Assembly (NCBI GenBank): GCA_902800345.1
Contig: CADCDO010000047.1
Span: forward strand, 1 to 43,943
DNA from: Fibrobacter succinogenes
Lineage (GTDB): Bacteria > Fibrobacterota > Fibrobacteria > Fibrobacterales > Fibrobacteraceae
Direction of reading: 5' to 3'
Length of the DNA: 43,943 nucleotides
Shown here in pieces: positions 16,788 to 26,036 of this stretch; position 1 is the first letter of the stretch, and each line of letters begins with the position of its first letter. Under the pieces are notes generated by a model. The model was not told where the DNA came from and searched no databases. It was given only the letters and a program-made list of their open reading frames with translations. The position numbers and the translations under genes are program-made.

Positions 16788-17552
16788 ATGAAACCAATAC
16801 TGCTGTGCATTGTATTCCTTGCAGCTTCGGCGTGGTCTAATTTATTCTCTACCTCTATTTGGACTGGCTATAGCTTTGAAAAGGGATATCTGAAGATTGA
16901 CACAACGAAAACCTGCAACGTTGATACGACCTATATCAACTGCTCGTTGGAAAAAGGTCTTGCATATTATTCGACATTGGATACGAATTTTGCGGTATTT
17001 TTCATGCCACGTATTGCAAGGATGTATGTTTCTGCTTTGGACCCAAATCTTGCAAATACCACTTATTCACATACCCTGCCGCAAGTTTTGCGTTATGAGT
17101 TCTTGAATTGGGTGGAGTGGGGCATCATCGAAATGACGAAGGATAGCGCTCAGCGTTTGTTGGACCGTCTTATACCGGAATCGAAAGATATGGGCGGTCG
17201 AGGCTTTGTCCATAAGATTGCTTGTGATGAAGATCCGTCGTTGTGTCCTGATTACGGACCAGCTGGAGGTGGTAGGGGAAACGGAATTTCCCAAGAAGAT
17301 GTTGATCGCCTTCCGCAAAAAAAGTTCCAGATCGACATGTCCGGGAGTCAGGTGGACTCGAACGAAAAGCCTCTCGGGGTTCAGCAAAATTTTGCCCCAA
17401 TCCCGCGAATTGTGCCGCCAGGAACCGGCTACAAGGCTTTTGACATGAACGGAATTTATCTGTACCGCGGCGCTTGGAACGGTAGCTTTACGGTGCACGG
17501 GAATCCGGTCATTCTCAAGTTCGATAATGGAAGAACCGCCGTTTTCCGCTAG
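16788..17552 (+). CDS. Exported protein, probable partner of the upstream peptidase-like protein
   Basis: This is a 254-residue secreted protein with signal peptide MKPILLCIVFLAASAWS. The first half has aromatic-rich segments (SIWTGYSFEKGYLKI) and Cys. A central Gly-rich linker (GPAGGGRGNG, about residues 159-168) leads to a C-terminal module (GYKAFDMNGIYLYRGAW, VILKFDNGRTAVFR) that resembles short C-terminal sorting modules of type 9-secreted proteins. That similarity is an impression, not a family match. AAAGGAGG lies 5 bases before the ATG. It starts 15 bases after the large peptidase-like gene and is followed by a strong terminator, so the two form a transcription unit. Confidence 0.75.
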   Translation: MKPILLCIVFLAASAWSNLFSTSIWTGYSFEKGYLKIDTTKTCNVDTTYINCSLEKGLAYYSTLDTNFAVFFMPRIARMYVSALDPNLANTTYSHTLPQVLRYEFLNWVEWGIIEMTKDSAQRLLDRLIPESKDMGGRGFVHKIACDEDPSLCPDYGPAGGGRGNGISQEDVDRLPQKKFQIDMSGSQVDSNEKPLGVQQNFAPIPRIVPPGTGYKAFDMNGIYLYRGAWNGSFTVHGNPVILKFDNGRTAVFR

Positions 17553-17584
17553 AATCATGATTCTTGGAAAATAGATTTATCGTG

Positions 17585-17618
17585 AATCCGCAACTAATCA
17601 TGGTTGCGGATTTTTTTT
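17585..17618 (+). terminator. Strong intrinsic terminator
   Basis: A perfect 10-bp stem, AATCCGCAAC (17585-17594) with GTTGCGGATT (17603-17612), is followed by a run of T. Confidence 0.9.
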
Positions 17619-17721
17619 GCCAGATTTTTATGTTGTGGCCGTATTTTGAAAAAGCCTAAATCACGGTTGGATCTTCGTGAAAATGCAATAATTATGCGGA
17701 TATATTCTATTTTTTATCTGT

Positions 17722-18861
17722 ATGAGTGAATTACGTAAAAATATTCTTGATGAAGCCCGCCGCGTGGTGGTGAAGATTGGCTCCCGCATTCTCGTGGATT
17801 CCGAGCGTGGTGGAGTCCGTACACGCTACATCCAGAAACTCGCAGATTCTGTTGCTCGTTTGATGGATGCTGGCAAGGAAGTTGTCATAGTCACAAGTGG
17901 AGCTGTGGGCACTGGCATGGCGGAACTGGGCTACAAGCAGAAGCCGACGGTACTTGCCGAAAAGCAGGCTTGCGCAGCCGTGGGCCAGATCGACTTGATG
18001 TACGCTTACCGCGAAATGTTCCGCTGGGTGCAACTCTCCGTCGGCCAGATTCTCTTGTCTGCAGAAGACTTCCGTGACCGTGCGCGTTACAAGAATTTGC
18101 AGAACACGATCAAGGCGATGCTTGCACGTAAGATTGTTCCGATTATCAACGAGAATGACTCTTTGGCAGTGGCCGAAATCAAGGTCGGCGATAACGACAA
18201 ACTTTCGAGCGATGTGGCTCTCTTCTTGGATGCGGATTTGCTCCTCATCTTTACGGACGAAGACGGCTTGTTCGATGACAATCCGAAGAAGAACCCGAAT
18301 GCCCGCCTGTTGAACTTTGTTCCTGAAATCACGCCTGCAATTTTGGCATTGGCCGGAAAGCCCGGCGAGGCCGGTTCTGCTGTCAGTACTGGTGGCATGA
18401 GGAGCAAACTCGAAGCCATCCGCAATGTGACGAAGAGTGGTGCGAATGCGTTCCTCGCTAGCGGTATGAAGGTCCTCCCGCATCAGGTGTTCTTTGAAAA
18501 TGCAACAGGTACGTTGTTTGCGGGCTCCAAGAAAAAGCTCAATAGCCGTCAGCGCTGGTTGAGTTTTGTCACGACGCCGCGTGGAAGCGTGATTGTCGAT
18601 GAAGGCGGCGTGAAGGCCTTGCGCGAAAATCATTCGAGCTTGTTGCCGGTGGGCGTTGTCGCCGTGCAGAAACACTTTGACAAGGGCGACTTGATTGAAG
18701 TCCAGGACGAAAAGAAAAATCCCGTGGCACGCGGTGTTGCCGGTTTCGATAGCGAAACGCTTAAGCTCGTGCTCCGCAAGAAGACTGCCCAGGTGCACGA
18801 AATCTTGGGCAAGAACGTTCCTGATGAACTTATCCACAAGAACGACTTGGTCGTGTTTTAA
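17722..18861 (+). CDS. proB: Glutamate 5-kinase
   Basis: ProB phosphorylates glutamate to glutamyl-5-phosphate, the first and feedback-controlled step of proline synthesis. The 379 residues show the amino-acid-kinase domain ([10 protein letters not shown] near 20, [52 protein letters not shown]). A C-terminal PUA domain (about 285-370, [13 protein letters not shown]) is present, as in the full-length E. coli form. No Shine-Dalgarno motif is visible. A TATATT at 17701-17706 lies so close to the ATG that the leader could be very short. No proA lies next to it; scpB and mutS follow. Confidence 0.96.
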   Translation: MSELRKNILDEARRVVVKIGSRILVDSERGGVRTRYIQKLADSVARLMDAGKEVVIVTSGAVGTGMAELGYKQKPTVLAEKQACAAVGQIDLMYAYREMFRWVQLSVGQILLSAEDFRDRARYKNLQNTIKAMLARKIVPIINENDSLAVAEIKVGDNDKLSSDVALFLDADLLLIFTDEDGLFDDNPKKNPNARLLNFVPEITPAILALAGKPGEAGSAVSTGGMRSKLEAIRNVTKSGANAFLASGMKVLPHQVFFENATGTLFAGSKKKLNSRQRWLSFVTTPRGSVIVDEGGVKALRENHSSLLPVGVVAVQKHFDKGDLIEVQDEKKNPVARGVAGFDSETLKLVLRKKTAQVHEILGKNVPDELIHKNDLVVF

Positions 18862-18903
18862 CTTGGTTGTGCTTAGACCGCTTTAGACAAAAGGATCAAA
18901 CGT

Positions 18904-19608
18904 ATGGCTGAAGATCAGAATGTCGAAGAACTGGCCGAAGAATCGGCGGAACTCCCGAAAGTAGAAAGTCGGGAGGACCTGGCTCGCATTATACAGGCAC
19001 TTGTTTTTGCATCCCCGGATATCGTGACGCTCAAAAAGCTTCGTGAAATTTTGGGAGACTTTTTGGACGCTCGTTCTGTGGCCGATGCGCTCATCACTGC
19101 GAACGATTCCTTGAACAAGATTCAGTCCCCGTTTGAAATTGTGGAACAGGCGGGCGGTTACCGCTTCAGGACTCGTGCAAAGTATTATCCGTGGGTGCGC
19201 AAGCTTTTCCCGGAGGCGAATGCCAGGCGACTTTCTCAGGCTGCTCTTGAAACGCTTGCCGTGATAGCCTACCAGCAGCCGATTACGAAGGCCGCGATTG
19301 AACAGGTTCGTGGTGTTTCGTCTGCGGATGGTCCGATCCGTAACTTGCTCGACAAGGGCTTTATTACTTTGGGTGCTCGCGCCGAAACGGTCGGAAACCC
19401 TTATACTTACGTGACCACGCAGGAATTTTTGAAATACTTTGGTATCAACCGTATCCCCGAGGACTTGCCGCGTTTGCGCGAATTCAGTGAACTTTTGGAA
19501 GCAGGGGCTTTGGTGCCGCAATATTCCAAGCCTGAAAATACGCCGGAAGAACCGGCTCCGCTTGAAGAATCGACTGACCAGATTGAATTGTCTATGGGAG
19601 ATGCTTGA
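18904..19608 (+). CDS. scpB: Segregation and condensation protein B
   Basis: ScpB is the winged-helix kleisin partner that works with ScpA and SMC in chromosome compaction and segregation. The 234 residues contain the paired winged helices (IIQALVFASPDIVTLKKL; LSQAALETLAVIAYQQPITK; IEQVRGVSS), typical of the family. An acidic, Pro/Glu-rich tail (about 195-234) follows. A weak AAAGGA site precedes the ATG by 8 bases. Its stop overlaps the mutS start by one base (TGATG), which indicates translational coupling. No scpA or smc gene is in the window. Confidence 0.93.
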   Translation: MAEDQNVEELAEESAELPKVESREDLARIIQALVFASPDIVTLKKLREILGDFLDARSVADALITANDSLNKIQSPFEIVEQAGGYRFRTRAKYYPWVRKLFPEANARRLSQAALETLAVIAYQQPITKAAIEQVRGVSSADGPIRNLLDKGFITLGARAETVGNPYTYVTTQEFLKYFGINRIPEDLPRLREFSELLEAGALVPQYSKPENTPEEPAPLEESTDQIELSMGDA

Positions 19609-22247
19609 TGGCCGTTACTCCGTTGATGCAGCAGTATTACGAGATCAAGAAAGAAAATCCTGGCTGTATTTTGTTTTTCCGCATGGGCGACTTCTTTGAA
19701 CTTTTTGAAGATGACGCTGTAATCGCTTCGAAAATTTTAGGTTTAACGCTCACGAGCCGCAATAACGGTGCTGCCGGGGCAACTCCTTTGTGCGGGTTCC
19801 CGCATCACGCTGCCGAACGCTACGTTCCCAAGATGGTGGCGGCCGGTTACCGCATTGCCATTTGCGAACAGGTCGAAGACCCGAAGCTGGCGAAGGGTAT
19901 TGTCAAGCGCGACATCGTGGAAATTATCAGTGCCGGTACGGCGATGAACGAGGCGAATCTCGATGCGAAAGAAGCGAATTACCTCTTTGCGTATGTGCCT
20001 GCGACAAGCGAGGACGGCAAGGGCGGTAAAGGCGATGTAGCTGCGTTTGCGATTGCCGATGTGACGACGGGTTATTTGGCGGCGTGCCGCAGTAGTGTTC
20101 AATCCTTCGAGTGCGAATTCAGCCGTCGCATGCCGAAAGAAATCGTGGTTCCCGAAGGCACGACGATTCCGACGGTCATCATGGACTTGATCAAGGCGGA
20201 AAACGTCTTGGTCACCGAACTCCCTGCGATTTTGTTTGCAGAAGACCAGGCGAAGGACGTGTTGTTCAACCACTTTAAGGTCGAAGCGCTTGATGGCCTT
20301 GGCTTGGATGGACGTATTTTCGAAACGTCCGTGACGGGAGCGTTGTTGCAGTATTTGATCAACCAGAAAAAGTCCGAACTGTCGCACTTTACGACGCTCG
20401 AAATTTTGAACCTGGACGATTACATGACGCTTGACCCGAGCACGCTCCGCAATTTGGAACTGGTGCGTCCGCTGAATGCTGACGATTATTCCAGCACGCT
20501 TTGTTCGGTGCTCGATTTTACGGTGACGGCAATGGGTGGGCGTACGCTCAAGGACTGGGTGAGCCATCCGTTGATTGCCGTGGACCGCATCCGCGAACGC
20601 GAAGAAGCGGTGGGCGAGCTTGTCCAGAATCCCGTGGCGCTTGACGAACTCAAGGAATCGCTCACGTCGATTCTCGATATGGAACGCTTGATGGGCCGCG
20701 TCGGTAGCGGTCGTGCAAATGCGCGTGACCTCGCGGGAATGGGGCGTTCCCTCTCGCAGGCGTCGAAGGTCGCTGACGTCTTGGAAGGCTTGCATGCCCC
20801 GCTTTTTGAAGGCCTCCGCGAAACACTGAATGGCGCGAAGGGCCGTGGCGAAGACTTGCTCAAGTACTTCAACGATGATTTGCCATTGACCGTGCGCGAA
20901 GGCGGAATGATTCGCCCGGGCGCAAGTGTTGAACTTGATGCGATGAACGAGGACATCAAGGAGCGTCGCGAGTGGATTGCTTCGCTGGAAGGTCGTGAAC
21001 GCGAACGCCTCGGAATCCCTTCGCTCAAGGTCGGCTACAACCGCGTGTTCGGCTACTACATCGAGATCACGAAGGCGCAGATGGCAAAGGCCACGCAGCC
21101 GATTCCTGATGAATACATCCGCAAGCAGACGACGGTGAACGGCGAACGCTATATCACGCCGGAAATGAAGGAATGCGAATCCGTCATTAGCAATGCCGAA
21201 GTCAACATCCATGCGCTGGAATACAAGATTTTCTGCGAGATTCGCGAACGCGTGAACAGCTGGCGTGCCGAACTCCAAGGCATCGCCGATGCGATTGCCC
21301 GTGTCGATAGTTTGTACAGCTTTGCACGTGCGGCCCGCAAGTACAATTACGTTTGCCCGGAAGTCTTTGAAGGAACGGGCATTGAAATTCGCGGCGGTTT
21401 CCATCCGGTGATTGTGGCGGTGAACCCTGATTTGGACTTTATCCCGAACGACGTGACGCTCTCGCCGGACGGAACGCGACTGATGCTCATTACAGGCCCG
21501 AACATGGCCGGTAAATCGACGTACTTGCGCCAGACGGGGCTGATTGTGCTCATGGCGCAGATTGGCTGCTTTGTGCCTGCCGAAAGTGCCCGCATTGGCG
21601 TGGTGGACCGCATCTTTACGCGTGTGGGCGCGAGCGACCGCTTGAGCCGTGGCCTCAGCACGTTCATGGTCGAAATGATCGAGACGGCGAACATTTTGCG
21701 CAATGCGACACCGCATAGCCTTGTGCTGCTCGACGAAATCGGTCGCGGAACGAGTACGTTTGACGGCCTTTCGATTGCGTGGGCGATTGTCGAAACGCTT
21801 CACGGTGAGCCTGCCCGCATGGCGCTCACGCTGTTTGCAACGCACTATCACGAATTGACGGGGCTTGTGGATTCGCTGGAGCATGCCGGGAACTTCCAGG
21901 TGGGCGTGCAGGAAAAGGGCGACAAGCTTATATTCCTCCACAAAATTTTCGAAGGCGCTTGCGATTCGAGCTATGGCATTCACGTTGCCGAGATGGCGGG
22001 GCTGCCGGCGAATGTCGTGCGCCGAGCTCGCAAGATTTTGTTGCGCTTGGAAAAGCAGAAGATTGACCCGAGCGACGAGGCGCAAAACAAGAAAATCAAG
22101 GCGCAGCCGCAGATGGACTTGTTTGCCCCGCCGGACGAAAACACGCTCTTGCTTAAGGATGAAATCCGCAGGCTCAAGCCCGAGGAAATGACCCCGATGC
22201 AAGCGCTACAAAGACTCATGGACCTGAAGGAAAATTACGGGAAGTAA
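19608..22247 (+). CDS. mutS: DNA mismatch repair protein MutS
   Basis: MutS recognises mismatches and starts repair with MutL. The 879 residues carry the mismatch-contacting F-x-E motif (GDFFELFED, F29 and E31), the connector, clamp and lever regions, and the ABC-type ATPase. The latter has Walker A GPNMAGKST (630-638), the signature region and Walker B DEIGRGTSTFDG. The C-terminal segment with PQMDLFAPPDE matches the usual tail. ATG 19608 is used, overlapping the scpB stop; a TTG just upstream is unlikely. A palindrome-rich interval follows. Confidence 0.97.
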   Translation: MAVTPLMQQYYEIKKENPGCILFFRMGDFFELFEDDAVIASKILGLTLTSRNNGAAGATPLCGFPHHAAERYVPKMVAAGYRIAICEQVEDPKLAKGIVKRDIVEIISAGTAMNEANLDAKEANYLFAYVPATSEDGKGGKGDVAAFAIADVTTGYLAACRSSVQSFECEFSRRMPKEIVVPEGTTIPTVIMDLIKAENVLVTELPAILFAEDQAKDVLFNHFKVEALDGLGLDGRIFETSVTGALLQYLINQKKSELSHFTTLEILNLDDYMTLDPSTLRNLELVRPLNADDYSSTLCSVLDFTVTAMGGRTLKDWVSHPLIAVDRIREREEAVGELVQNPVALDELKESLTSILDMERLMGRVGSGRANARDLAGMGRSLSQASKVADVLEGLHAPLFEGLRETLNGAKGRGEDLLKYFNDDLPLTVREGGMIRPGASVELDAMNEDIKERREWIASLEGRERERLGIPSLKVGYNRVFGYYIEITKAQMAKATQPIPDEYIRKQTTVNGERYITPEMKECESVISNAEVNIHALEYKIFCEIRERVNSWRAELQGIADAIARVDSLYSFARAARKYNYVCPEVFEGTGIEIRGGFHPVIVAVNPDLDFIPNDVTLSPDGTRLMLITGPNMAGKSTYLRQTGLIVLMAQIGCFVPAESARIGVVDRIFTRVGASDRLSRGLSTFMVEMIETANILRNATPHSLVLLDEIGRGTSTFDGLSIAWAIVETLHGEPARMALTLFATHYHELTGLVDSLEHAGNFQVGVQEKGDKLIFLHKIFEGACDSSYGIHVAEMAGLPANVVRRARKILLRLEKQKIDPSDEAQNKKIKAQPQMDLFAPPDENTLLLKDEIRRLKPEEMTPMQALQRLMDLKENYGK

Positions 22248-22263
22248 TAGCGCGGTGCTACGC

Positions 22264-22377
22264 ACCTTTGAGGTATGAGGTCGCGACCAAAGGTCGCTTT
22301 GAACTATGAGGCTTTTAAAATAAAATGTATTTTTATTTTGACCTTAAGATAAACCTCAAAGGTAGCCATAGGCTACC
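22264..22377. repeat. Nested palindrome cluster after mutS
   Basis: ACCTTTGAGGT (22264-22274) is an 11-bp inverted match to 22353-22363. Inside are GCGACC-AAA-GGTCGC (22283-22297) and AAAATAAAA / TTTTATTTT (22317-22325 and 22331-22339). GGTAGCC / GGCTACC (22361-22377) is at the edge. A related TATGGGGTATGAGG sits near 4968. No gene is seen in this gap. Confidence 0.65.
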
Positions 22378-22406
22378 GTGCCCATAGCCCACAACCCCAT
22401 ACCCCT

Positions 22407-22910
22407 ATGATTGATTTCGCGGCTTTAATGAACTTTGCTTTTGAGAATCGGCTCTACGAGTCCGAGGTTCATGGCATTGAGCATTGGCATCAGGTGGAAT
22501 ACAACGGAATGTTGCTTGCCCAAAAGACGGGAGCCGACATTGACGTGGTGCGTTTGTTTGCAATTTTCCATGACTGCCGCCGTTTTGACGATGCGTATGA
22601 CCGCGATCATGGTGCGCGTGGTGCTGAATTTGCAAAACTCTGCCGCGAAGAAAAACGTTTCGAACTCGATGACGAGCGCTTTGGCTGGCTTTATGATGCG
22701 TGCCGTCTCCACACAATCCAACCGCGTACGGGAAACGTGACCGTCGATACGTGTTTTGATGCCGACCGCCTTGACTTGGGACGTGTCGGTTTCCCCTTGA
22801 ATCCTGCGAAAATGGCGACGGAATGGGGCGCAAAAATAGCCCAGAAGTCGTTAACTTCGGGCTATTCCGTTTTCCACATGCGAGAGTGGATCCGCACATT
22901 AGTGCTTTAA
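22407..22910 (+). CDS. HD-domain protein, putative metal-dependent phosphohydrolase
   Basis: This is a 167-residue protein with an HD-type metal site. His22 is in VHGIEHWHQV, His55-Asp56 in FAIFHDCRR, His68 and His102 are nearby candidates, and a late CFDADRLDLGRVG supplies Asp118 and Asp120. The family appears to be the small uncharacterised HD group, so phosphatase or nucleotidase activity is only inferred. No Shine-Dalgarno motif is visible before the ATG. Near its 3' end (about 22834-22872) the coding sequence holds a long inverted repeat (AATAGCCC, GAAGT / ACTTC, GGGCTATT) that could act as a terminator for upstream genes. Three repeated hairpins follow. Confidence 0.75.
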   Translation: MIDFAALMNFAFENRLYESEVHGIEHWHQVEYNGMLLAQKTGADIDVVRLFAIFHDCRRFDDAYDRDHGARGAEFAKLCREEKRFELDDERFGWLYDACRLHTIQPRTGNVTVDTCFDADRLDLGRVGFPLNPAKMATEWGAKIAQKSLTSGYSVFHMREWIRTLVL

Positions 22911-22955
22911 TATTTCTGCTGTTTTGGTAAAATGGCGGCGGTATTTTGCAAAAGT

Positions 22956-23194
22956 GGCGGTGAAATGGCTCGAAAATTTGAAATTTCACCGCCGAAATTT
23001 AGTTTGTTTGTTGCTTTGAAGGGGGGAATGCTCTAAGTTGCGTGTTCCTTGGCGGTGAAAATTGCAGAAAAATGCTAAAATCACCGCCACTTTTTCGATG
23101 CTAAACGTCTCCACAATGCATTTTAGGCAAAAATATTACGAATAAAGTATAAAAATGGCGGTGAAATGGCCCAAAAAATTTGAATTTCACCGCC
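22956..23194. repeat. Three copies of a GGCGGTGAAAT hairpin
   Basis: GGCGGTGAAAT and ATTTCACCGCC form 11-bp stems at 22956-22966/22983-22993 and at 23157-23167/23184-23194. An 8-bp version (GGCGGTGA/TCACCGCC) lies at 23051-23058/23081-23088. The loops are 16-22 bases. The gap between the HD gene and the RidA gene (22911-23320) holds only these hairpins and the tandem repeat; I see no gene. Confidence 0.85.
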
Positions 23195-23237
23195 AAAATT
23201 ACGAAAATCGCGAAAAATGTGGCCTTCCCGGCACTTT

Positions 23238-23321
23238 TTCAACTCGCAACTTACAACTTTCAACTTACAACTTTCAACTCGCAACTTACAACTTGCAACT
23301 CGCAGCTTGCAACTTACAACT
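23238..23321. repeat. CAACTTACAACTT tandem repeat
   Basis: About a dozen degenerate 7-base units of the form CAACTTA/CAACTTT/CAACTCG run up to the stop codon of the RidA-family gene. It is low-complexity slippage-type DNA. Confidence 0.85.
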
Positions 23322-23788
23322 TATTCCTTAATCGCCTGGAACGTGCAGCTTATTTCTACGGCGACGTTCTTCGGGAGCGTCGAAACGCCAACGGCAGTGC
23401 GGGCGTGCTTCCCGTTTTCACCGAGAATCTGCACGGCAAGTTCGCTAGCCCCGTTCAGCACAATCGGCTGGTCGTGGAAATCGTTTGCCGACTGCACAAA
23501 TCCTTGAATTTGCACAAGTCGTAGCGTCTCTCCGTTCTTGAGCTGCGTGAGGGCGGCTGCAATGTTGTTCAAAAAACAAATTTGGGCCGCTTCCTTCGCC
23601 TTTTCAACTGAAATTTCGTTCGGGACGGAACCGGTGAATGCCGAAAAGTCGCCCTTTACGGACGGCAACTGCCCAGAGACGATAATCGTGTCGCCAAAGC
23701 GTGTCGCCGGAACATAGGCAGCGACTGGTGCGGGGCAGGCAGGGAGCGTCAGCCCCAATTCTTGGAATTTAGAGACAATTTGACTCAT
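23321..23788 (-). CDS. RidA/YjgF-family protein
   Basis: This is a 155-residue protein of the RidA/YjgF/UK114 superfamily. RidA members hydrolyse reactive enamine/imine intermediates such as 2-aminoacrylate. Family landmarks are the early YVPATRFGDTIIVSGQLP, VQIQGFVQSANDFHDQP and HARTAVGVSTLPKNVAVEI. The Arg in HARTAVGV fits the catalytic Arg of active RidA proteins. The length is longer than E. coli RidA (128), as in the YjgF_like_1 subgroup, whose substrate is not known. AAGGAG lies just upstream of the ATG. The leader upstream contains three hairpins in a row. Confidence 0.88.
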   Translation of the reverse strand: MSQIVSKFQELGLTLPACPAPVAAYVPATRFGDTIIVSGQLPSVKGDFSAFTGSVPNEISVEKAKEAAQICFLNNIAAALTQLKNGETLRLVQIQGFVQSANDFHDQPIVLNGASELAVQILGENGKHARTAVGVSTLPKNVAVEISCTFQAIKE

Positions 23789-23804
23789 GTAATCTCCTTG
23801 TTTT

Positions 23805-23855
23805 ACGCCTTATTGTTGGCGTTTTTTGCCCGGACGGGCTTCTCCTTATGGAGAA
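23805..23855 (-). promoter_or_regulatory. Leader of the RidA-family gene with three consecutive hairpins
   Basis: Three short inverted repeats lie between the gene and a TATATT-like -10 box near 23875-23880 (minus strand). They are ACGCC/GGCGT (23805-23822), GCCCGGACGGGC (23828-23839) and TTCTCC/GGAGAA (23840-23855). On the minus strand the middle one is followed by six A, not T, so none is a standard terminator. The rest of 23856-24210 shows one further inverted repeat (TTGCAAAC/GTTTGCAA, 24072-24104) and no gene. Confidence 0.4.
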
Positions 23856-24210
23856 CTTTTTGATGCACGTAATAATATACAATTAAGATTTTAGTTTGTG
23901 GGATTAATTGCCGGATTGTGGGCGTATCATCTGAATTATTTTCACATGCTATAGTTTATAGTTATTAATCGCCTCTAAAATTCCATTTTTAGATGTTGGA
24001 TTTCGAAATGCTGCATTTTTGCATGAATTCCGAAAATACCGAGAATCGGAAATTGGGGAAATTTTCCTTCTTTGCAAACTGCCAGCCTCTAGCCCTGTTT
24101 GCAAGTTACTAGATTTTTATGTGCGATTATGGTTTGGAATGCGCCTACTTTGGCCGCCCAAACCGGTATGCACTGTACACTTTTGAACATTTAAAAAATA
24201 AGACGTTAAA

Positions 24211-25176
24211 ATGATTATCCGTCCCCGCCGCCTACGTAAAAATGAAGTTATCCGCAACATGGTTGCAGAAACTGCCGTGAATCCCGATGCCCTCGTTTAC
24301 CCGATGTTCGTGGTCGAAGGATCGGGCGTCAAAGAAGAAATCCCGTCGATGCCAGACCAGTTCCGTTTCTCGATCGATGAAATCCTGAAGGAACTTGAAA
24401 GCTGCGTGTCGCTTGGCATCAAGTCGATTTTGCTGTTCGGCATCCCGGATCACAAGGACGAAATGGCAACTTCGGCATACGACAAGAACGGCATCGTGCA
24501 GCGTGCGGTGCGAGCCATCAAGGCGAAGTTCCCGAGTTTGTACGTGATTACGGACGTGTGCCTTTGTGAATACATGAGCCACGGCCACTGCGGCATCATC
24601 AAGGATGGCGACGTGGATAACGACCCGACGCTTGAACTTTTGGCAAAGACGGCGCTTTCGCATGTTAAGGCGGGGGCCGACATGGTTGCTCCGAGCGATA
24701 TGATGGACGGCCGTGTGGCGGCAATCCGTGAAATGTTGGATGCAAACGGTTTCAGCAACACTCCGATTATGGCGTATAGCGCAAAGTTTGCAAGCGCCTT
24801 TTACGGCCCGTTCCGCGATGCTGCGGATTCCGCCCCGCATTTCGGTAACCGCAAGAGTTACCAGATGGACGTGCGCAACGGTCGCGAAGCGCTTCACGAA
24901 GTGGAACTCGACCTGGAAGAAGGTGCCGATATCGTGATGGTTAAACCAGGGCTTGCTTTCCTTGACGTATTGCGTGAGACTGCTGAAATCAGCAACGTGC
25001 CGGTTGCCGTGTATAACGTAAGCGGTGAATATTCGATGGTCAAGGCGGCCGCAAAAATGGGCTGGATAGACGAAAAGGCGATTATCCGCGAGAACATGAT
25101 TGCGTTTAAGCGCGCCGGTGCGGACATCATCATCACGTACCATGCAAAGGAAATCTTGGAAAATAAAATTCTGTAA
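24211..25176 (+). CDS. hemB: Porphobilinogen synthase (delta-aminolevulinate dehydratase)
   Basis: HemB condenses two 5-aminolevulinate molecules to porphobilinogen in heme and tetrapyrrole synthesis. The 321 residues include both Schiff-base lysines, K192 (AYSAKFASAFYGPF) and K245 (VMVKPGLAF). The metal site DVCLCEYMSHGHC has three Cys (117, 119, 127), which indicates the zinc-dependent class. The upstream ribosome site is weak. An mscS gene and then hemL follow at 27 and 23 bases, so a heme-synthesis operon is likely. Confidence 0.97.
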   Translation: MIIRPRRLRKNEVIRNMVAETAVNPDALVYPMFVVEGSGVKEEIPSMPDQFRFSIDEILKELESCVSLGIKSILLFGIPDHKDEMATSAYDKNGIVQRAVRAIKAKFPSLYVITDVCLCEYMSHGHCGIIKDGDVDNDPTLELLAKTALSHVKAGADMVAPSDMMDGRVAAIREMLDANGFSNTPIMAYSAKFASAFYGPFRDAADSAPHFGNRKSYQMDVRNGREALHEVELDLEEGADIVMVKPGLAFLDVLRETAEISNVPVAVYNVSGEYSMVKAAAKMGWIDEKAIIRENMIAFKRAGADIIITYHAKEILENKIL

Positions 25177-25203
25177 GGGAGATGCCTACGGGCGTGATAA
25201 ATT

Positions 25204-26013
25204 ATGAAAGAATTTGACTTGTTTTTAAAGAACCTTGGGATAAAGAATGTCTTGTTGCAGCATACGATTGAGATAGCAATTGTACTTATCGCAATAGTTC
25301 TTATATTGGCGATTATTAGGTTTGTTCTTAGTTTCGCCATTAAGAAAGGCGCTGACGAATCTGTAAAACCATTGCTTTATTCGTTATTTTCGTATGCGGT
25401 GTATATTTGCGGCCTGCTCATGATTCTGCACATTCTCGGCGTGAACACCGCTGGAATCGTGACGGTAATCGGCGCCGCCTCCCTTGCGATAGGCCTTGCG
25501 CTCAAGGATACGCTGGGCAACATCGCTTCGGGAATCTTGCTGCTTTTCCTCAAGCCGTTCCGTGCGTCGGATTACATTGAATGCGGTTCCTTGAAGGGCA
25601 AAATTGTGGGCGTGGGGCTTTTCAATACGATTCTCATTTCGCTTGATGGTCTCTACGTCTTTGCGCCGAACAGCATGCTTTGGGGGTCTCCCATCATCAA
25701 TTACAGCCGCAATCCCAAGCGTCGTTTGGATTTGTCGTTCGGAATCGATTATGCGGACTCTGCGGAAAAGGCCATGGCCGAAATGAAACAACTTGCAGAA
25801 AACGACTCGAAAATTTTGAAAGACCCCGCTCCGTCGTTCTTTGTTTCGTCGCTGGACGATAGCGCGGTCGCCGTGAATATGAGAGTTTGGGTGAAAACTT
25901 GCGATTATTGGGACATGCGTTGCAAGTACATGAAGGCCGTCAAGGATCGTTTTGACGAAGTCGGCATTTCCATTCCGTTCCCGCAGCGCGTGGTGCATAT
26001 CGTTAAGGAGTAG
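25204..26013 (+). CDS. MscS-type small-conductance mechanosensitive channel
   Basis: This is a 269-residue MscS-family channel that should release solutes under membrane tension. There are about three transmembrane segments (residues 18-45, 58-78 and the pore helix). The pore motif is ASLAIGLALKDTLGNIASGILLLFLKPF, given here only for its Gly/Ala pattern between about 93 and 120. A beta domain (DYIECGSLKGKIVGVGLF) and a cytoplasmic vestibule follow. It sits between hemB and hemL; a functional tie to heme synthesis is not evident. Confidence 0.92.
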   Translation: MKEFDLFLKNLGIKNVLLQHTIEIAIVLIAIVLILAIIRFVLSFAIKKGADESVKPLLYSLFSYAVYICGLLMILHILGVNTAGIVTVIGAASLAIGLALKDTLGNIASGILLLFLKPFRASDYIECGSLKGKIVGVGLFNTILISLDGLYVFAPNSMLWGSPIINYSRNPKRRLDLSFGIDYADSAEKAMAEMKQLAENDSKILKDPAPSFFVSSLDDSAVAVNMRVWVKTCDYWDMRCKYMKAVKDRFDEVGISIPFPQRVVHIVKE

Positions 26014-26036
26014 GGCCGTTATTTTAAGGAATTTGT

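Noticed and set aside
19743..22202. Very long minus-strand frame opposite mutS
   Set aside because: His/Arg-rich shadow of mutS with no family motif.
22956..23194. CRISPR-like array suggested by three evenly spaced repeats
   Set aside because: Repeats are self-complementary hairpins with variable loops, only three copies, irregular spacers of about 60 bases and no cas genes.
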